From positions 1-25,254 of the forward strand of contig JBBPSI010000312.1 of assembly GCA_038093515.1 (NCBI GenBank): 25,254 nt of DNA, given 5' to 3'. The stretch comes from Butyriboletus loyo. Lineage: Eukaryota > Basidiomycota > Agaricomycetes > Boletales > Boletaceae. The translations under genes and the position numbers were made by a program. Shown in pieces: positions 10,701 through 21,486 of the stretch; position 1 is the stretch's first letter, and each line of letters starts with the position of its first letter. The notes beneath the pieces are model-generated. The model saw only the letters and a program-made list of their open reading frames with translations. It had not been told where the DNA came from and searched no databases.

Positions 10701-11788
10701 GTGGGGCCGGAAGAACTAAGGAATCGTTTGGATCGGAATTTCGATCAGAGATCATTGTGAGTTGTTGAAACTCTGTGGGGCAGCGCATTGAAGAGGACAT
10801 ACAAGGTCCGAATGGGTAATTTGGCGGCCTGCGCGCAGTTGAGTAAGGTGCCGTCGTTACTCGTGATGAACACAGGGCATGTTAGGTGTAATGCACGTGC
10901 TGCTTTCTGGAAGCATGCGAGGGTCTTCTTGGCATACCTGAGAAGCGAGGCGTTGAGAATGGTAGCGTTCTCGCGTTCCAGGAGGCCAAAGTGAGCCACA
11001 TCCTTGGAACACACGACGTTGAGGTGTGGTAGTTTCGCTTGCACGATCGAAGCGACGTGTTCTTCCTGTTTGAGGGTGAAATCGATGGGCGCAAAGACCG
11101 AGATGATCGCAACTGCATGAACGTCCTTCTAATAGGTGTGTTTTTACGTTTTAGTACGGGACATTTACGGCAAGCTGATACACAAAATAGACCTGCCTCT
11201 CTGTCGATCCCATCGCAGGCGGACTCAATCTCTGTGGCGTTGACACTCGCAATTTCGCTCCCATCGATCTGCAATCCGCCCGAAAGGAGAAAACAGGGGC
11301 CCTTCAAGACTAGGACGGCGTCGATGATCGTCAGATGGGACCATCATGAACGACGTACTGTTTTTCAGGTCGGGTGGAAAACCAACGAACGGGGGAGCAC
11401 CATGGGTGAATGGACCACAGAGACGGATGACGGCTACGCGGTCTAGACGAGCACGGTTTCTCTCGACGAGTGTATTCACAAAGTGCTAGAGGGATTTGAG
11501 TTGCGTGCAAGGGTGCAGGTGGACAACACACAGTTGTGCCGATAGCGATTGCCTGGATATCGGTGGCATGTGGGGCTTGGTTGAGGACACTTTGGATAGC
11601 ACGCTGGATGCCCTGGGTGACATCTGGAGTGGTGGGGTGTTTGGCAGACGCGAGGACCTTTCGCTCTGAGACGTTGAGGAGAACGGCGTCGCTGATGGAA
11701 GATGTGATCAGCGAGGGATGCACGGAATGGAGACGACATACGTGTTGGTCCCGCCGACGTCGACGCCGAGACGGAAGATATCGGACAT
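7771..11788 (-). CDS. Hydantoinase/oxoprolinase-DUF917 fusion protein
   Basis: Twenty exons join in phase into 987 residues: 11788-11742, 11691-11532, 11485-11359, 11309-11197, 11128-10803, 10715-10610, 10554-10535, 10473-10396, 10339-9937, 9885-9278, 9229-9190, 9137-9078, 9031-8975, 8918-8901, 8839-8756, 8697-8630, 8579-8358, 8306-8135, 8077-7905, 7852-7771. The N-terminal half is hydantoinase A-like, with the ATP-type phosphate loop LGVDVGGTNTD at residues 7-17 and a second, VVDIGGTTTD, at about 286-295. The C-terminal third is DUF917, opening with LGCGGGGSP near 604 and containing EIGGGNGM and VDGDFMGRAYPT. The family hydrolyses hydantoin or 5-oxoproline rings with ATP; DUF917 includes S-methyl thiohydantoin desulfurases. 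This substrate is unknown. No signal peptide is seen, so cytosolic. Intron 11196-11129 has a GC donor. It starts 154 bp from the divergent Num1-like gene. Confidence 0.93.
8901..8918 (-). other. 18-nt microexon of the hydantoinase-DUF917 gene
   Basis: Encodes exactly GRAYPT between phase 0 introns 8974-8919 and 8900-8840. The hexapeptide fills the conserved DUF917 segment between VDGDFM and the following WHQTTANVY, so it is needed for family continuity. The flanking sites are CAG before it and GTAGGC after it. Confidence 0.75.
11129..11196 (-). other. GC-AG intron of the hydantoinase gene, 68 bp
   Basis: On the minus strand the donor reads GAG|GCAGGT and the acceptor TATTAG|AAGGAC, with a CTAAAA-like branch site upstream. 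Only this donor keeps the conserved frame from DGIDRE into KDVHAVAIISVFAPID. The nearby GT donor one codon later is out of phase with every acceptor present. GCAGGT is close to the usual GC-donor consensus. Confidence 0.7.
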
Positions 11789-11942
11789 GGGTGAACCGAA
11801 CAAGGTGGGTGATGGGAAATAGTTACCCGGAAAGGCAGTGATAGTTTTTGTGTTGAGTCGACCGCGCGTTCAATAAAGTCCACCACCTCCCCCGCTGCAG
11901 TTGCGGCGCTTGTAAAATTCTGACGAGCGGCCATCTTGAACG
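11789..11942. promoter_or_regulatory. 154-bp bidirectional promoter region
   Basis: Separates the start codon of the hydantoinase-DUF917 gene (-) from that of the Num1-like gene (+). Both 5' UTRs and promoters must fit within 154 bases or overlap the neighbouring coding region. No clear TATA box was found. Confidence 0.6.
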
Positions 11943-14900
11943 ATGGCCAGCCCATCCGACGGTCTCCCTGCCACTCTTTCTTCTTTACCTGACCTTTCCC
12001 CAAGTCCCTTCGTCTCCCCGTCGGAACGCAAGTTCCAGCTCCAGCTCCTCCTCGACAGCAAGGAAAACCAACTCCAGCAAGCCGGTGCACTCGGCCAACG
12101 CGTCCTCGCTCAGCAGATCGAGCTCGAGGAGAAGATCCGTCATCTCCAGGATTTCGATGCAGAGCGTGGAGACGACGAGGATCTCGACGCAGACGCCAGA
12201 GAGCGTTACCGCGAACTCGCGGACACCATCAGGGCTTGGGACCTCGAAAACGCCCAGCTATCAAGCGCATTCGGTCCAAAGGTACATATCCCTCCTTCTC
12301 TCACGCTTTGCAATCTCGTCCAAGTCATCTCTCGCTCGTGTCTGTGTGCTTCTCCGAGCCTCGTGGCCTCCACGCACAATGACCACCTTTCGCTCCCGAA
12401 TCTCTGATGCTCGTTCGACTCGTCTTCATTTATCTCTGCCACCCACGCGACGTTGCAGCCATATCCTGCAACTTGTTCAACAGCGAGATGACGCGTCTAT
12501 CCCCTGGCACACATTCATTTTCACTTCATTTTCACCTTCATCTGGCCGTGGCTTTTGCTTGTTTCTGACTCTTCCTCTCTAGCGCCCTACAGAGGACACG
12601 CTTTCTCCGGCAATCCCAGTTAAAGATCTTGCTCGTGATGAACCAGAACGGTCCAAGGCTTCCTCTTCTTCCGCCGCCCAGTCTCGTCGGGCCAAAAACG
12701 CGGCTCACAGAGCAAATGATGTTGGTGCGTCCCTCCCCATCGGATTAGAACCATCTCTTCTCCTAAATCTCATATTCATATCCGTCCTCTAGAATTCGCA
12801 TTTGAAATTGGCAGCGGCCTCCTGACCGAGGTCCGACGCCTCCAGAGTCTTCTCGGAGAGCGCGACAAGGTGATTCAGGACATGAAAGAGGAAAAGGACG
12901 ATCTCGAAAAGAGTATCGAATCCCTTCGTACCGCCCTCCGTTCACAAGAGCAAAGCTCAGGTATGCATCTCACCATTTCGACCCGCCTCTAATTCATACC
13001 CAACCCGATCAGACAAGTTCAAGGAAGAGAACTGGAACCTCGAAGTCACCCTGCAAGAGCTCCGCACACAGCTCTCCGACTCCCAAAGCACCACGCAGAG
13101 ATTGGAATCTGAGCACAAACGACTCACCAAGTTGCTCAATACAGCACGTGAATCCGTAGACCAGTACAAGAATGAAGCGGAGCGCACAAAGACCACATTC
13201 GATGAATTCAAAGCCAAACATGACACCGAGTTTGCCCAGGCACGGAAGCATGCCGCAGGTCTCCAGCGCGATAAATCCGATTTGCAGTCTGCGTTCGATA
13301 CTTTGAAGGTGGAAGTGGCGAAAGCAAATCGGAGACTGGGACCCAAGTTTGGTTCTCCCCTCACCCCAGGTACAGGGGACGCCAAAGACTTTTTGACCCC
13401 TGCTACCGCTGACGAGGACGATCTATTCACTGCTGGAGGCGCGTCCACGAACAGGAAACGCCAGGATACCTCAATTGTATTCCAGCCAGAGTCTTTCGAG
13501 GACCTTGCTGATGTTTCCCCCGACCCATCGCCTTCACGTCCTTTCCACGCATCTAATCACCCCAACAAGGAAATAGAAGCGCTTCAGCAGAGACTCTTCC
13601 ATTCCGAAAGGCAGATCAAGACACTCAAGGGCTCCCTTCATCGCGAGAAAGAGATGCGCATGGATTACAAACGTAAGCTAGAGGCCTCGCCTGGGTATGT
13701 CCATGACGAAAACGAGCCACCGGAGAGTGAGCTATTCGAAGACATTGATATACCTGCACCTGCTGCAAACACCAAGCCGAGGCATAAACTTACCCCTTTC
13801 CGCGCTAGTGGAGGTCGTGGTCGTAGAGGCCGCGGTGGCGTTTCACTCTCTGAACGATTCGAGAAGGAGAAGGCTAGTCGCAATCGTTCGCCCAACGGTA
13901 CCGATGCACTCGGTATCAAGTCAACGCCTCCTATCCCATCAATTCCAGGTGCCTTCCGCGATCAGGAAGATGGCGCTGATGAATTTGACCCCGACGCGTC
14001 TGACGACGATCGCAACGAGGAAGATGTGCCGCAGCGTGGTCTGGAAGTTTCACTGCTCGCTCAAGTCTCAAATCGCACGAGTGTTGATGGAATGGACCCC
14101 GTCTTTGCAAATGTGCTCCGCAAGTCAGCATCTTACAGCTCTCTCCAGCCGAGCACCAGTCCTCTACGTCAATCCGTTCTCTCTCGCAGTGGACGCGGCG
14201 GTGCTCAACGCCGTCCACGGGGTGGCGCCGCATTCCAGGAAGCACGTCCACCTTCGCTCGTCGGACAGCCTGAGGCACTGTCTGCAGCGCTTTCCGCAGA
14301 GTTGGGCATAGGGATGACCAGCGTGGTTGAAGATGATATCATCGACAAGGAGCGGGAGACAAAGGAAGTTGAATGCCAGACAGGCGAGGGTGAAGTAACA
14401 CTGTTAGTCCCCACTCTCGCGCCTGTTACAATCGAGATTGGTGTACAGGCCGAAGTCGAGACTGCTCCTTCGGTCACCGCCGCAATTGTCACTTCAGACA
14501 TATCTTCCCAGACGGATGAGGTTGTCCTCCGCCACACTGATACGGTCGTACAGCATTTACCCTCTGAAAGTAATACCCAAGCTGGGATCCAGACCTCTCA
14601 TTTCCCCAGATATCCTCATCACCCTGTCTTCTCCCCTGCGCTGCGCCGCACGACACTCATGCAATCCGATTTCTCCAAGTCCTCCGACGATGGCAGCGGA
14701 GACATTACTGTGCGAAACGCTCGCATGCCTGGCTCTCTTTCCACTCCCTCCGAGTCCGCTTACGAATCCGAGTCCGATATTGACGACGGTGTCACCGAGA
14801 CAGGTGCCGAGACGGAGACAGATGCAGATGATTATCAAGACGCACGAATGAGTATCGGGATGACGACGCCTTCCGAATCGCACGAAGACTTCCACTCGAT

Positions 14901-17525
14901 GTTGACAATCTCAGACAATGATTATTCCGAGAGCGACGAGGAGAGCATCAAGGCGTCGAGGATCTCGAGTCGGGCGGGTTGGTCATCCGTGGCGTCCTTT
15001 ACGGAGCAGATGGGGATGTATGAGCCTGAACCGCCAAAGACGCCTGTCGAGTATGATGAGAAGGGTGTTGGTGCTGTGTTTGAAGATGTCAAGGTCGTCG
15101 AAGTCATCAAGGAGGTCGAAGTCATCAAGGTCGTCGAGGTCGTCAAAGTGGTCGAGGTCGTCAAAGAAGTAATCAAAGAAGTGGAGGTGATCAAGGAAGT
15201 AGAGAAGCCCGTCGAGGTGCTCAAGGAGATTGAGAAGCCGATCGAAGTGGTCAAGGAGGTCGACAGGCCAGTTGAGGTCATCAAGTATGTCGATAAGCCA
15301 GTCGAGGTTGAAGTCATCAAGTATGTCGATAAGCCAGTCGAGGTTGAAGTCATCAAGTATGTCGAGAGACCTGTCGAGGTCACCAAGTACGTCGAGCAAC
15401 CGAAGCTGGAGGTTAGGGAGACGTCGACACAGACGGACGTCCCGAGACCTGCCACCCCTCCCAGTGCTTCAGTCGCAATTCTTTCCTCTACGCCTTCTTC
15501 AGGGAAGCAGGATGTCTCAAGCTCTTCCATCACGCCCCTTGCTCATGCTCCTGCTTCGGGCACCCCTATGGGTCTCTACAAGGTTGGAACTAGTGGACAG
15601 CAGTTCCAATTCGTGACATCCTCACCGCCGACCTCACCGGTCTCGGCGTCGATCTCCCCTGTTACTGCCATCAGAGACTCCATGGTCGCAACATTCAACA
15701 TGATCCAATCGCGTGTAACTCACTCTGAGCAACGGCAGTCTGTTGAATCTACTATTTCCGCCGCCGTCGAAGACCCTGCGAAACGATCTCGTACGCCGTC
15801 GAATGCACCTTCAGTGGTTGACAAGACACGTCCACCGACGATGGCCTTGCCCCCTCCTCCCCGTCAACCTCCCCCACTCAACAGTATGCCTCCACCGTCG
15901 TTTATACCCGAGAGAAGATTCCCAACGACCTCGTCTGCATCGGGTGATGTTCCTCCGCCAAGGCCGTCGTCACCCCCACCACCAGAGCTCATACAACGGG
16001 CGACCACACCAACATTTGGCGCAATGCTCTCCGTGAACAACAAAGGGTCGTATGGTCCACGACAGCACGGATCGAGCATGCCTCCCTCAGCGAATATCCG
16101 CCAGCCGCCGTCCACAAGCAGCTTCAGGTCCGCCGCAAATGCTGCTGCGCATGCACAGAACTCGCATCCCCCCTCTGGTTTGCCATCATGGAGCGTTCAG
16201 GAGAAGGAACGCAGGGAACTGTCGAGTACTTCTCTCACCTCGGACCGCAGCGCGCGCTCTCCACGGTCGTCGATGTCATCGGATCACAATCCGTTTACGA
16301 ACCGCGGGCACACCCAAGGCGCCTCTGCTATATCTGCCCAAGGCATGGACCAGACAGGCGGTGCGACGGATCCTACTGTCATCCATGCCATTACTCAAAC
16401 AATGATCGGAGAGTTCTTGTACAAGTATACAAGACGCGCGATTGGGAAGGGATACGGAGAGAAGCGACACAAGCGATTCTTTTGGGTGCATCCATACACC
16501 AAGACGTTGTACTGGAGCTCCGCTGATCCCGGCTCGTCAAATGTATCAGAGTCAAGTGCTAAGAGCGGTAAGTTCGTTTTTGTGCGCGACATGATGACTT
16601 TGCTAAGTAGCCGAATGATGTGCCCTATTCGCAGCTTACATCGAAGGCGTACGTTCGGTCCTGGATCCCAACCCCATGCCACCCGGGTTGTACCAATATA
16701 GCGTGGTGATCTCGACGGCTCAAAGGGAAATGAAGATCACCGCACCCACGAAGGAGCGTCACGACATCTGGCTAAATGTGAACTATCTCTTTCTTGGCTC
16801 CGCACGCATGTCAGTTTTTTTATGGATACCCTTTTTAGGCCCTCAAGTATCTTTTGGCTCGTCCCAACCCAAACGCAGTAGCGTCCCCAAACCGTAATGG
16901 TATGGCCCCTACGAGTCCCATGTCACGCAGCGCCGAGTTCACGGACGATGACCACCGCCATGTAGCTGACTCGAGTCCCCAAAGTCAGCGGAGCGACCGG
17001 AGTAGCCACAACGGCGTCAACACGACGCCTCGTGGAACGCGGAGTCGTTCCCAGCTCTCCGTCAGGGGCTCGCTTGGCAAACGCACTGGAACACCGGCAG
17101 CAGAATATCTTCGGTGGGCCACGCCAGAGAGCCCGTACAGTCCTACTCGGTCGTTTGAGCAAGTGTTATCAGGGAATGGGCAGGATGACGATGAGCTCGA
17201 GTTTGAGCTGCATGGCGGATCGCAATCGGATAATGACTTCGAGGGGCTCGAGAACGTGCGGGCATGCTGCGATGGACGGCATACGGTTGGTCCTCCGGGA
17301 CATCATCACCATCCCCATCATCATACGCACGAGCATCTAGATGTCAATGCACCCGCACGGCCTGCTTCACCGGCTTGGTCTCTCCGATCACGCACGGGGA
17401 GCGCACACTCTCACGAGACCGGTGGCCTGTTCTCATGGGCTCGGGGAGAAGATCGTAAGCTCCGGTTCGGCTCGAGACGATCGGCAAGGACGGTCAACAC
17501 GGTTAGTACTACTGGGGATCGATGA
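11943..17525 (+). CDS. ApsA/Num1/Mcp5-type cortical anchor with PH domain
   Basis: Exons 11943-12281, 12583-12724, 12793-12960, 13013-16567, 16635-16777 and 16839-17525 give 1677 residues. Homologues (Num1, ApsA, Mcp5) sit at the cell cortex, bind phosphoinositide through a C-terminal PH domain and hold dynein for nuclear and spindle movement; this role is inferred from family. Visible: heptad-like coiled coil at about 25-105 and 165-325; an RGG-like stretch (RGRRGRGG) near 490; acidic, Ser-rich linkers; five QT-type motifs between 670 and 1023; a Val/Lys/Glu/Ile repeat at about 908-1017; proline-rich segment about 1160-1210; PH domain about 1340-1458 (IGEFLYKYTRR, KRFFWVHPYTKTLYW, ALKYLLARP); a His-rich run (HHHHPHHH) near the end. 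Intron 1 (301 bp) is much longer than its neighbours, so a small missed exon there is possible. Confidence 0.92.
15085..15413 (+). repeat. Val/Glu/Lys repeat region within the Num1-like gene
   Basis: Encodes degenerate units of the type EVIKEVE, EVVKVVE, then (Y/E)V(D/E)(K/R)PVEV. Two consecutive 36-base units (YVDKPVEVEVIK twice, about 15287-15358) are identical in DNA, which points to recent tandem duplication. All units are multiples of three, so copy changes keep the frame. The opposite strand also stays open across this block, giving long but presumably meaningless antisense ORFs. Confidence 0.9.
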
Positions 17526-18089
17526 TGGATGTGTTGATCCTTGTATCTCACTCGGCCCTCATATTTCTCTCTCACCATATCACATCTCACGTTTCACTGC
17601 TCGTGCTCGTTTTATTCATGTTTGTCTTTCTTTCTTTCCTCCCATATGTCATCCTACACTCTTTTGGTAATTTTTTTTGCTATCGATTTGGACACACGGT
17701 CGTCCCATACCACCACTTTTTTTCTTCCGCGTGTGTAGCATGCAGGCTTTTTCTTTTTTCTTTGAATGTTTCAGCTTATCTTAGAACCCACCACGCTCCT
17801 TTAGTATGGAATACCGGATATCGATCCACCTATCGTCTAACTCTTCGTTCAATGTGTAAACTTACACTTTATGGATACTATCCATTTATCCATCAGTCCG
17901 CAAAGTGAGTGGTATACAACACGAACGCATGTAGCGTTGGACAAGCAAATAATACGAGAAAAAAAAGGGAATCGACGTCCGACATCATCTCCGAGATCCG
18001 CAAGCGAAATTAGCCGAGGAGCTGGTCAGGACTAGTCAGGACCGCGTGGTACGAGAACTGTGAGTGCAACCCACACACGCATGTCTCTT
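17526..18089. other. Convergent intergenic region, no gene seen
   Basis: Lies between the stop of the Num1-like gene and the stop of the Yvh1 gene. AT-richer than the flanks with T-runs at about 17668-17675 and 17718-17724 and an A-run at 17960-17967. Its content is consistent with two 3' UTRs. No conserved ORF. Confidence 0.65.
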
Positions 18090-20159
18090 CTACACGACGA
18101 TTTCGTCGACCTTGGAACGATGAATACAAAAGCCCTGCGTCCGTTCTATCGTCAACACACACGGGATGAAGAAGCATCAAAAACGCTTTTGCGTACCGGC
18201 GTCACCCACTCTTTACATCCACAACATACGCCCGCCCAATCATAGTTGCCGATCTTGACCCCGCATTTCTTGTTGGGACAGACGATCTTGCCGGAGAGCT
18301 CTCCGCTTTCGAGCGTCGGCTCCATCCATTTCATCTTGTACCATCGCATCAAGTCAGTCCCAGCTCGCGATGAGGGAAAGGGCAGGGCAGGGCAGGGCAG
18401 GGCAATGGTGAAAGAAGGGAACAGGCGGAGGGGGGAGAGCAAAAAAGGACGGAAACATACCGGTTCCACAAAGTAACCCGAACATTTCGGGTTCACCAGT
18501 ATCGGAGGGCTCAGAGCGACGGCGGTAGCAGCCTTGGAACCATTCAAACTCGTCATGCTCAGACTCGCCGCGGCGCGCAATGCGGCGAGTTTAGGATTAG
18601 ACGAGAGGTCTGCAGCAAGGTCTGCGCCGGTCGCGTACTGTGTTCCCCCGGTGGTAGAGGAAGGGGGTGGCGGGGACGGGGATGGGGTGGGCTTGGCGGT
18701 GTCGAGTGATGGGAATGGTGCTCGATGTGTCAGCTCCTCGAGCGATTCAATCATGTCACCCGCCATGCTCTCTTCGAGCGCAAGTGACAAATCTCGCCCG
18801 ATGCCCTCCATTGAGAGCGGTGAGGGCCGAAAGGGCCGTATATCGCTGGCCGATGGGCGTGAAGGCGGGTTGAGGACTGCGGCGGTACCGCTACTACTAC
18901 TATTCGGCCCGAGGGAGGACGTCGTGGGCTTGTCGGGATCCGACTCGTCGGCGTCGTCTTCGATTTCGAGGGCAGACATGGAGAGGGACTCGAGGAGTCC
19001 ACGACCGCCGAGCGCAGCGAGAATGGCTGGCCGTCCCTCAGCGACCGCGTTCGACCCCGAGTTGAGCCGCGAGCGGGGTTGACTCGTCGACGGACGGCGG
19101 GAGATGGTGACATTCAAATTAGTGGATGGGCGTCGGGAGAGCGGGGCGAGGAAATGGTCGTTGGAAGGACGTCGCGATGCGACAGGCGATAAGGAAGGCA
19201 GGGCTGGCGTTGGTGGACCGAGTTGGCCGTGATCGAGCATATGTTCACGGGTTGCGAGTTCCTGTCTGGATAGGAAGCGCGGATCTTCTTTCAGCATGCA
19301 GTCTTTGTGCATTAGTGGAACACGTCACGTACCTGCACATTTTGCATCGTATTCGTCTGCTTGCGACGATAACAGGGGTGTTTGGTGCCGATTCGGATCC
19401 GGGCGTCTGCGGATATCTTGCAAACATGTCGCCTGGCGGGACGGAACCATCACCATCTGATATGATCAGATTAGTCCTCGTACCTGGCCAGGGGATGATC
19501 GCACGTGGAACACTCACTCATCACTTCCTCGACCGTTCTCTCCATGTAAAACATCCGAACGGGCTTGGACCTGCGAGAGATCTTGTAGGACGCCTGATGG
19601 AATACCTCGAGTTGCTGGATGAAGCCTTCGTTGGGGCTGGTCGCGAAGTCTCAAAGTAGAGCCTGAAGGAGCGTGGATGAGCTCACTCGGTGTGCGGGCG
19701 CACAGCCCTGATGATGTCGAGGGCAGCAGACGGATCTAGTTTGCGAGTGTACATCAAGTAGGCTGCGACGATGGTCGCACTTCGGCCTGAAAGCGGTTCA
19801 TCTCCGCGGAGTAGGTTGACATGGACGACTCACTGAGGCCAGCCTGACAGTGCACGAGCACGCCGCGACCCTTGTCGAGTTCCTTTTGGATGAAGGATAT
19901 CGATGGCAAAAAGTGGACGAGCACGTCTTCGTCTGCGCTGTCATCGATCTTGATTTGGTACTTGTGAAACGTCTGGCGGTGGGGGGAGATTTATCCTTTC
20001 TGAACATCTCGCAACATTAGAGGCACGACGCACGGCGTTGATCGTGATCTTTCCTCGCATTGCTGTCACGACGCTAAAGATCTTTTTCGCCTTGAGGGTA
20101 ACTACATCGAGGGCGCTCGGCAGGTCGCCAATCCACAGGTGGGGGACTATCTCGTCCAT
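18090..20159 (-). CDS. YVH1: Yvh1-type dual-specificity phosphatase with zinc-binding tail
   Basis: Eight exons (20159-20034, 19972-19834, 19786-19687, 19636-19518, 19456-19333, 19265-18461, 18334-18197, 18134-18090) give 531 residues. Yvh1 (DUSP12 in animals) releases Mrt4 from pre-60S ribosomes through its zinc domain, and has a phosphatase domain. The N-terminus MDEIVPHLWIGDLPSALD is typical. The catalytic HCQAGLSR has Cys84 and Arg90 in place. Zinc ligands: Cys199/Cys202 (CKMC), Cys464 (CSGYF), Cys490 and Cys495 (CPNKKC), Cys508, 509 and 511 (CCGC), Cys520/His522 (FCIH). The C-terminal motif GNYDWAGVCCGCKEWVTP is diagnostic. Between the CKMC pair and Cys464 lies a roughly 260-residue Ser/Pro-rich insertion with repeated SRRPS units. 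The start codon is the only one that begins the conserved domain. Convergent with the Num1-like gene. Confidence 0.96.
18380..18404 (+). repeat. Short GGCAG tandem repeat in a Yvh1 intron
   Basis: About five copies of GGCAG lie inside the 126-bp intron 18335-18460, which is twice the size of the gene's other introns. Slippage of this microsatellite may explain the extra length. Confidence 0.8.
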
Positions 20160-20626
20160 CGTGGACAGCGTAGACAGGGATACTCCGCCGTCAGAGTAGC
20201 GAGGGAAGCGCCCGCGCAAAAATGAATGGTGCGCAGCTGCTCCACGGGTTGGAAATAATACCAGATATGAATACATCGCTCAGATTGCGATATCGTACAA
20301 ATATTCATCATCGGGTCGTTTCAAGTAAACTACTCCTGTTTCGGACATGTCAACTACCAAAACACTTCATCAATCTTGCGAGTATCGACTTGCGTTTGCG
20401 TCGAGGCGACGGGGCTGGTAGCACCGGCGAGTACATTGTCTATACCATCGATATCAGTCCCGTCGATACTAATGACCACCCTACGACCAACTCACCACGG
20501 GGGATGACGGTGTGGAGTGCGAGAACCGAGAACGTGGTTCCTCACTTGACTCGGGAGAGAGACAGCGGCCATTTTCAACCACCTTTTCAGGAGGCGGTGG
20601 GATGACGAGCAGTGCGAGCGCGAGCT

Positions 20627-20684
20627 GTGCACGTGAACGCTGTTGCTGACGAAGAGTCCGTCGTCGTTCGTGCACGTGAACGCT
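20627..20684. promoter_or_regulatory. Paired CACGTG boxes in a 15-base direct repeat
   Basis: GTGCACGTGAACGCT occurs at 20627-20641 and again at 20670-20684, 43 bases apart. Each contains the palindromic E-box CACGTG, the core bound by bHLH factors such as the Cbf1 and Pho4 families. It sits about 470-525 bp upstream of the YVH1 start codon. Regulatory function is inferred from motif and repetition only. Confidence 0.4.
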
Positions 20685-21486
20685 CTGGGCGGCCAAGAGC
20701 ACGAACTGCTCATCCGGATACCCAGTCACTGCCGTGGCCTGAGTGCCTAATGTGCGGCAGGATGAGCTTGCCTGGGTGTGCTCGTTGGAGGGAGGATCAG
20801 GCCATGGCCGCATAACGAGCGGGAGTGAGAGGGAGACAGCTCAGATGGGATGGTATATGAGTACTGCGTCTCATCATCTGTCGCAATTCAATCTGACAGG
20901 GAGAGATCACAGTGATAAACCTCTGACGTGCCACTTGTCAGCACAAATTAGTGGCGCACTCTACTTGTCGCCCACGTCGCAGTGCCTCTCTTAACCGAGG
21001 TTCGAAAGTCCCGATCCAAACCGCAAAAGGCTCCGCCCCATACAGTTTCGATTGCTCCCCCCCTACAGGCTACTGCGGCAGAGGTGAGATGAGGACACAG
21101 TGTTATTGCTACAATTCCGCGTCCGGGAACAGAGGAAATGCAAATCGAGAGCGCGACAGCAAGAATTGCCGTCAGGTAAACAGTGGGATGAATGATAGCG
21201 CAAAATTGTGGAAAAGAAGACACGAGGATTGTGGTGTTAATGCGAGGACATGGGCCTGACGTGAGGATGTTTGCAGAGCGGATCCGAATCAAAGGAGAAC
21301 GAACGAGGACGTAGCATAGCAAGACGCGACACAGTCGGAACAGTGTGGCTAAATTGAATCATCGCGGGTGCGTCGTCGTCGTGCTGGTTTGCCCTGCCAG
21401 GGTTGCCTTCCATTTCCGTCGTTGGGTTTGTCCATCCATTCCGCCTAGGGTACGGTTAAAAACGAAATGGGGTGATAATATCCATG

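Noticed and set aside
14922..15533. Long minus-strand ORFs rich in Thr/Ser/Leu/Asp across the repeat region
   Set aside because: They are antisense shadows of the EVIK/PVEV repeat of the Num1-like gene, which has clear homology on the plus strand.
18534..19082. 182-codon plus-strand ORF
   Set aside because: Antisense to the low-complexity insertion of YVH1; composition is Ser/Gly/Arg noise and the minus strand is clearly coding.
20998..21010. tRNA B-box-like GGTTCGAA
   Set aside because: The flanking bases do not form a T-stem, and no acceptor or anticodon stem could be found around it on either strand.
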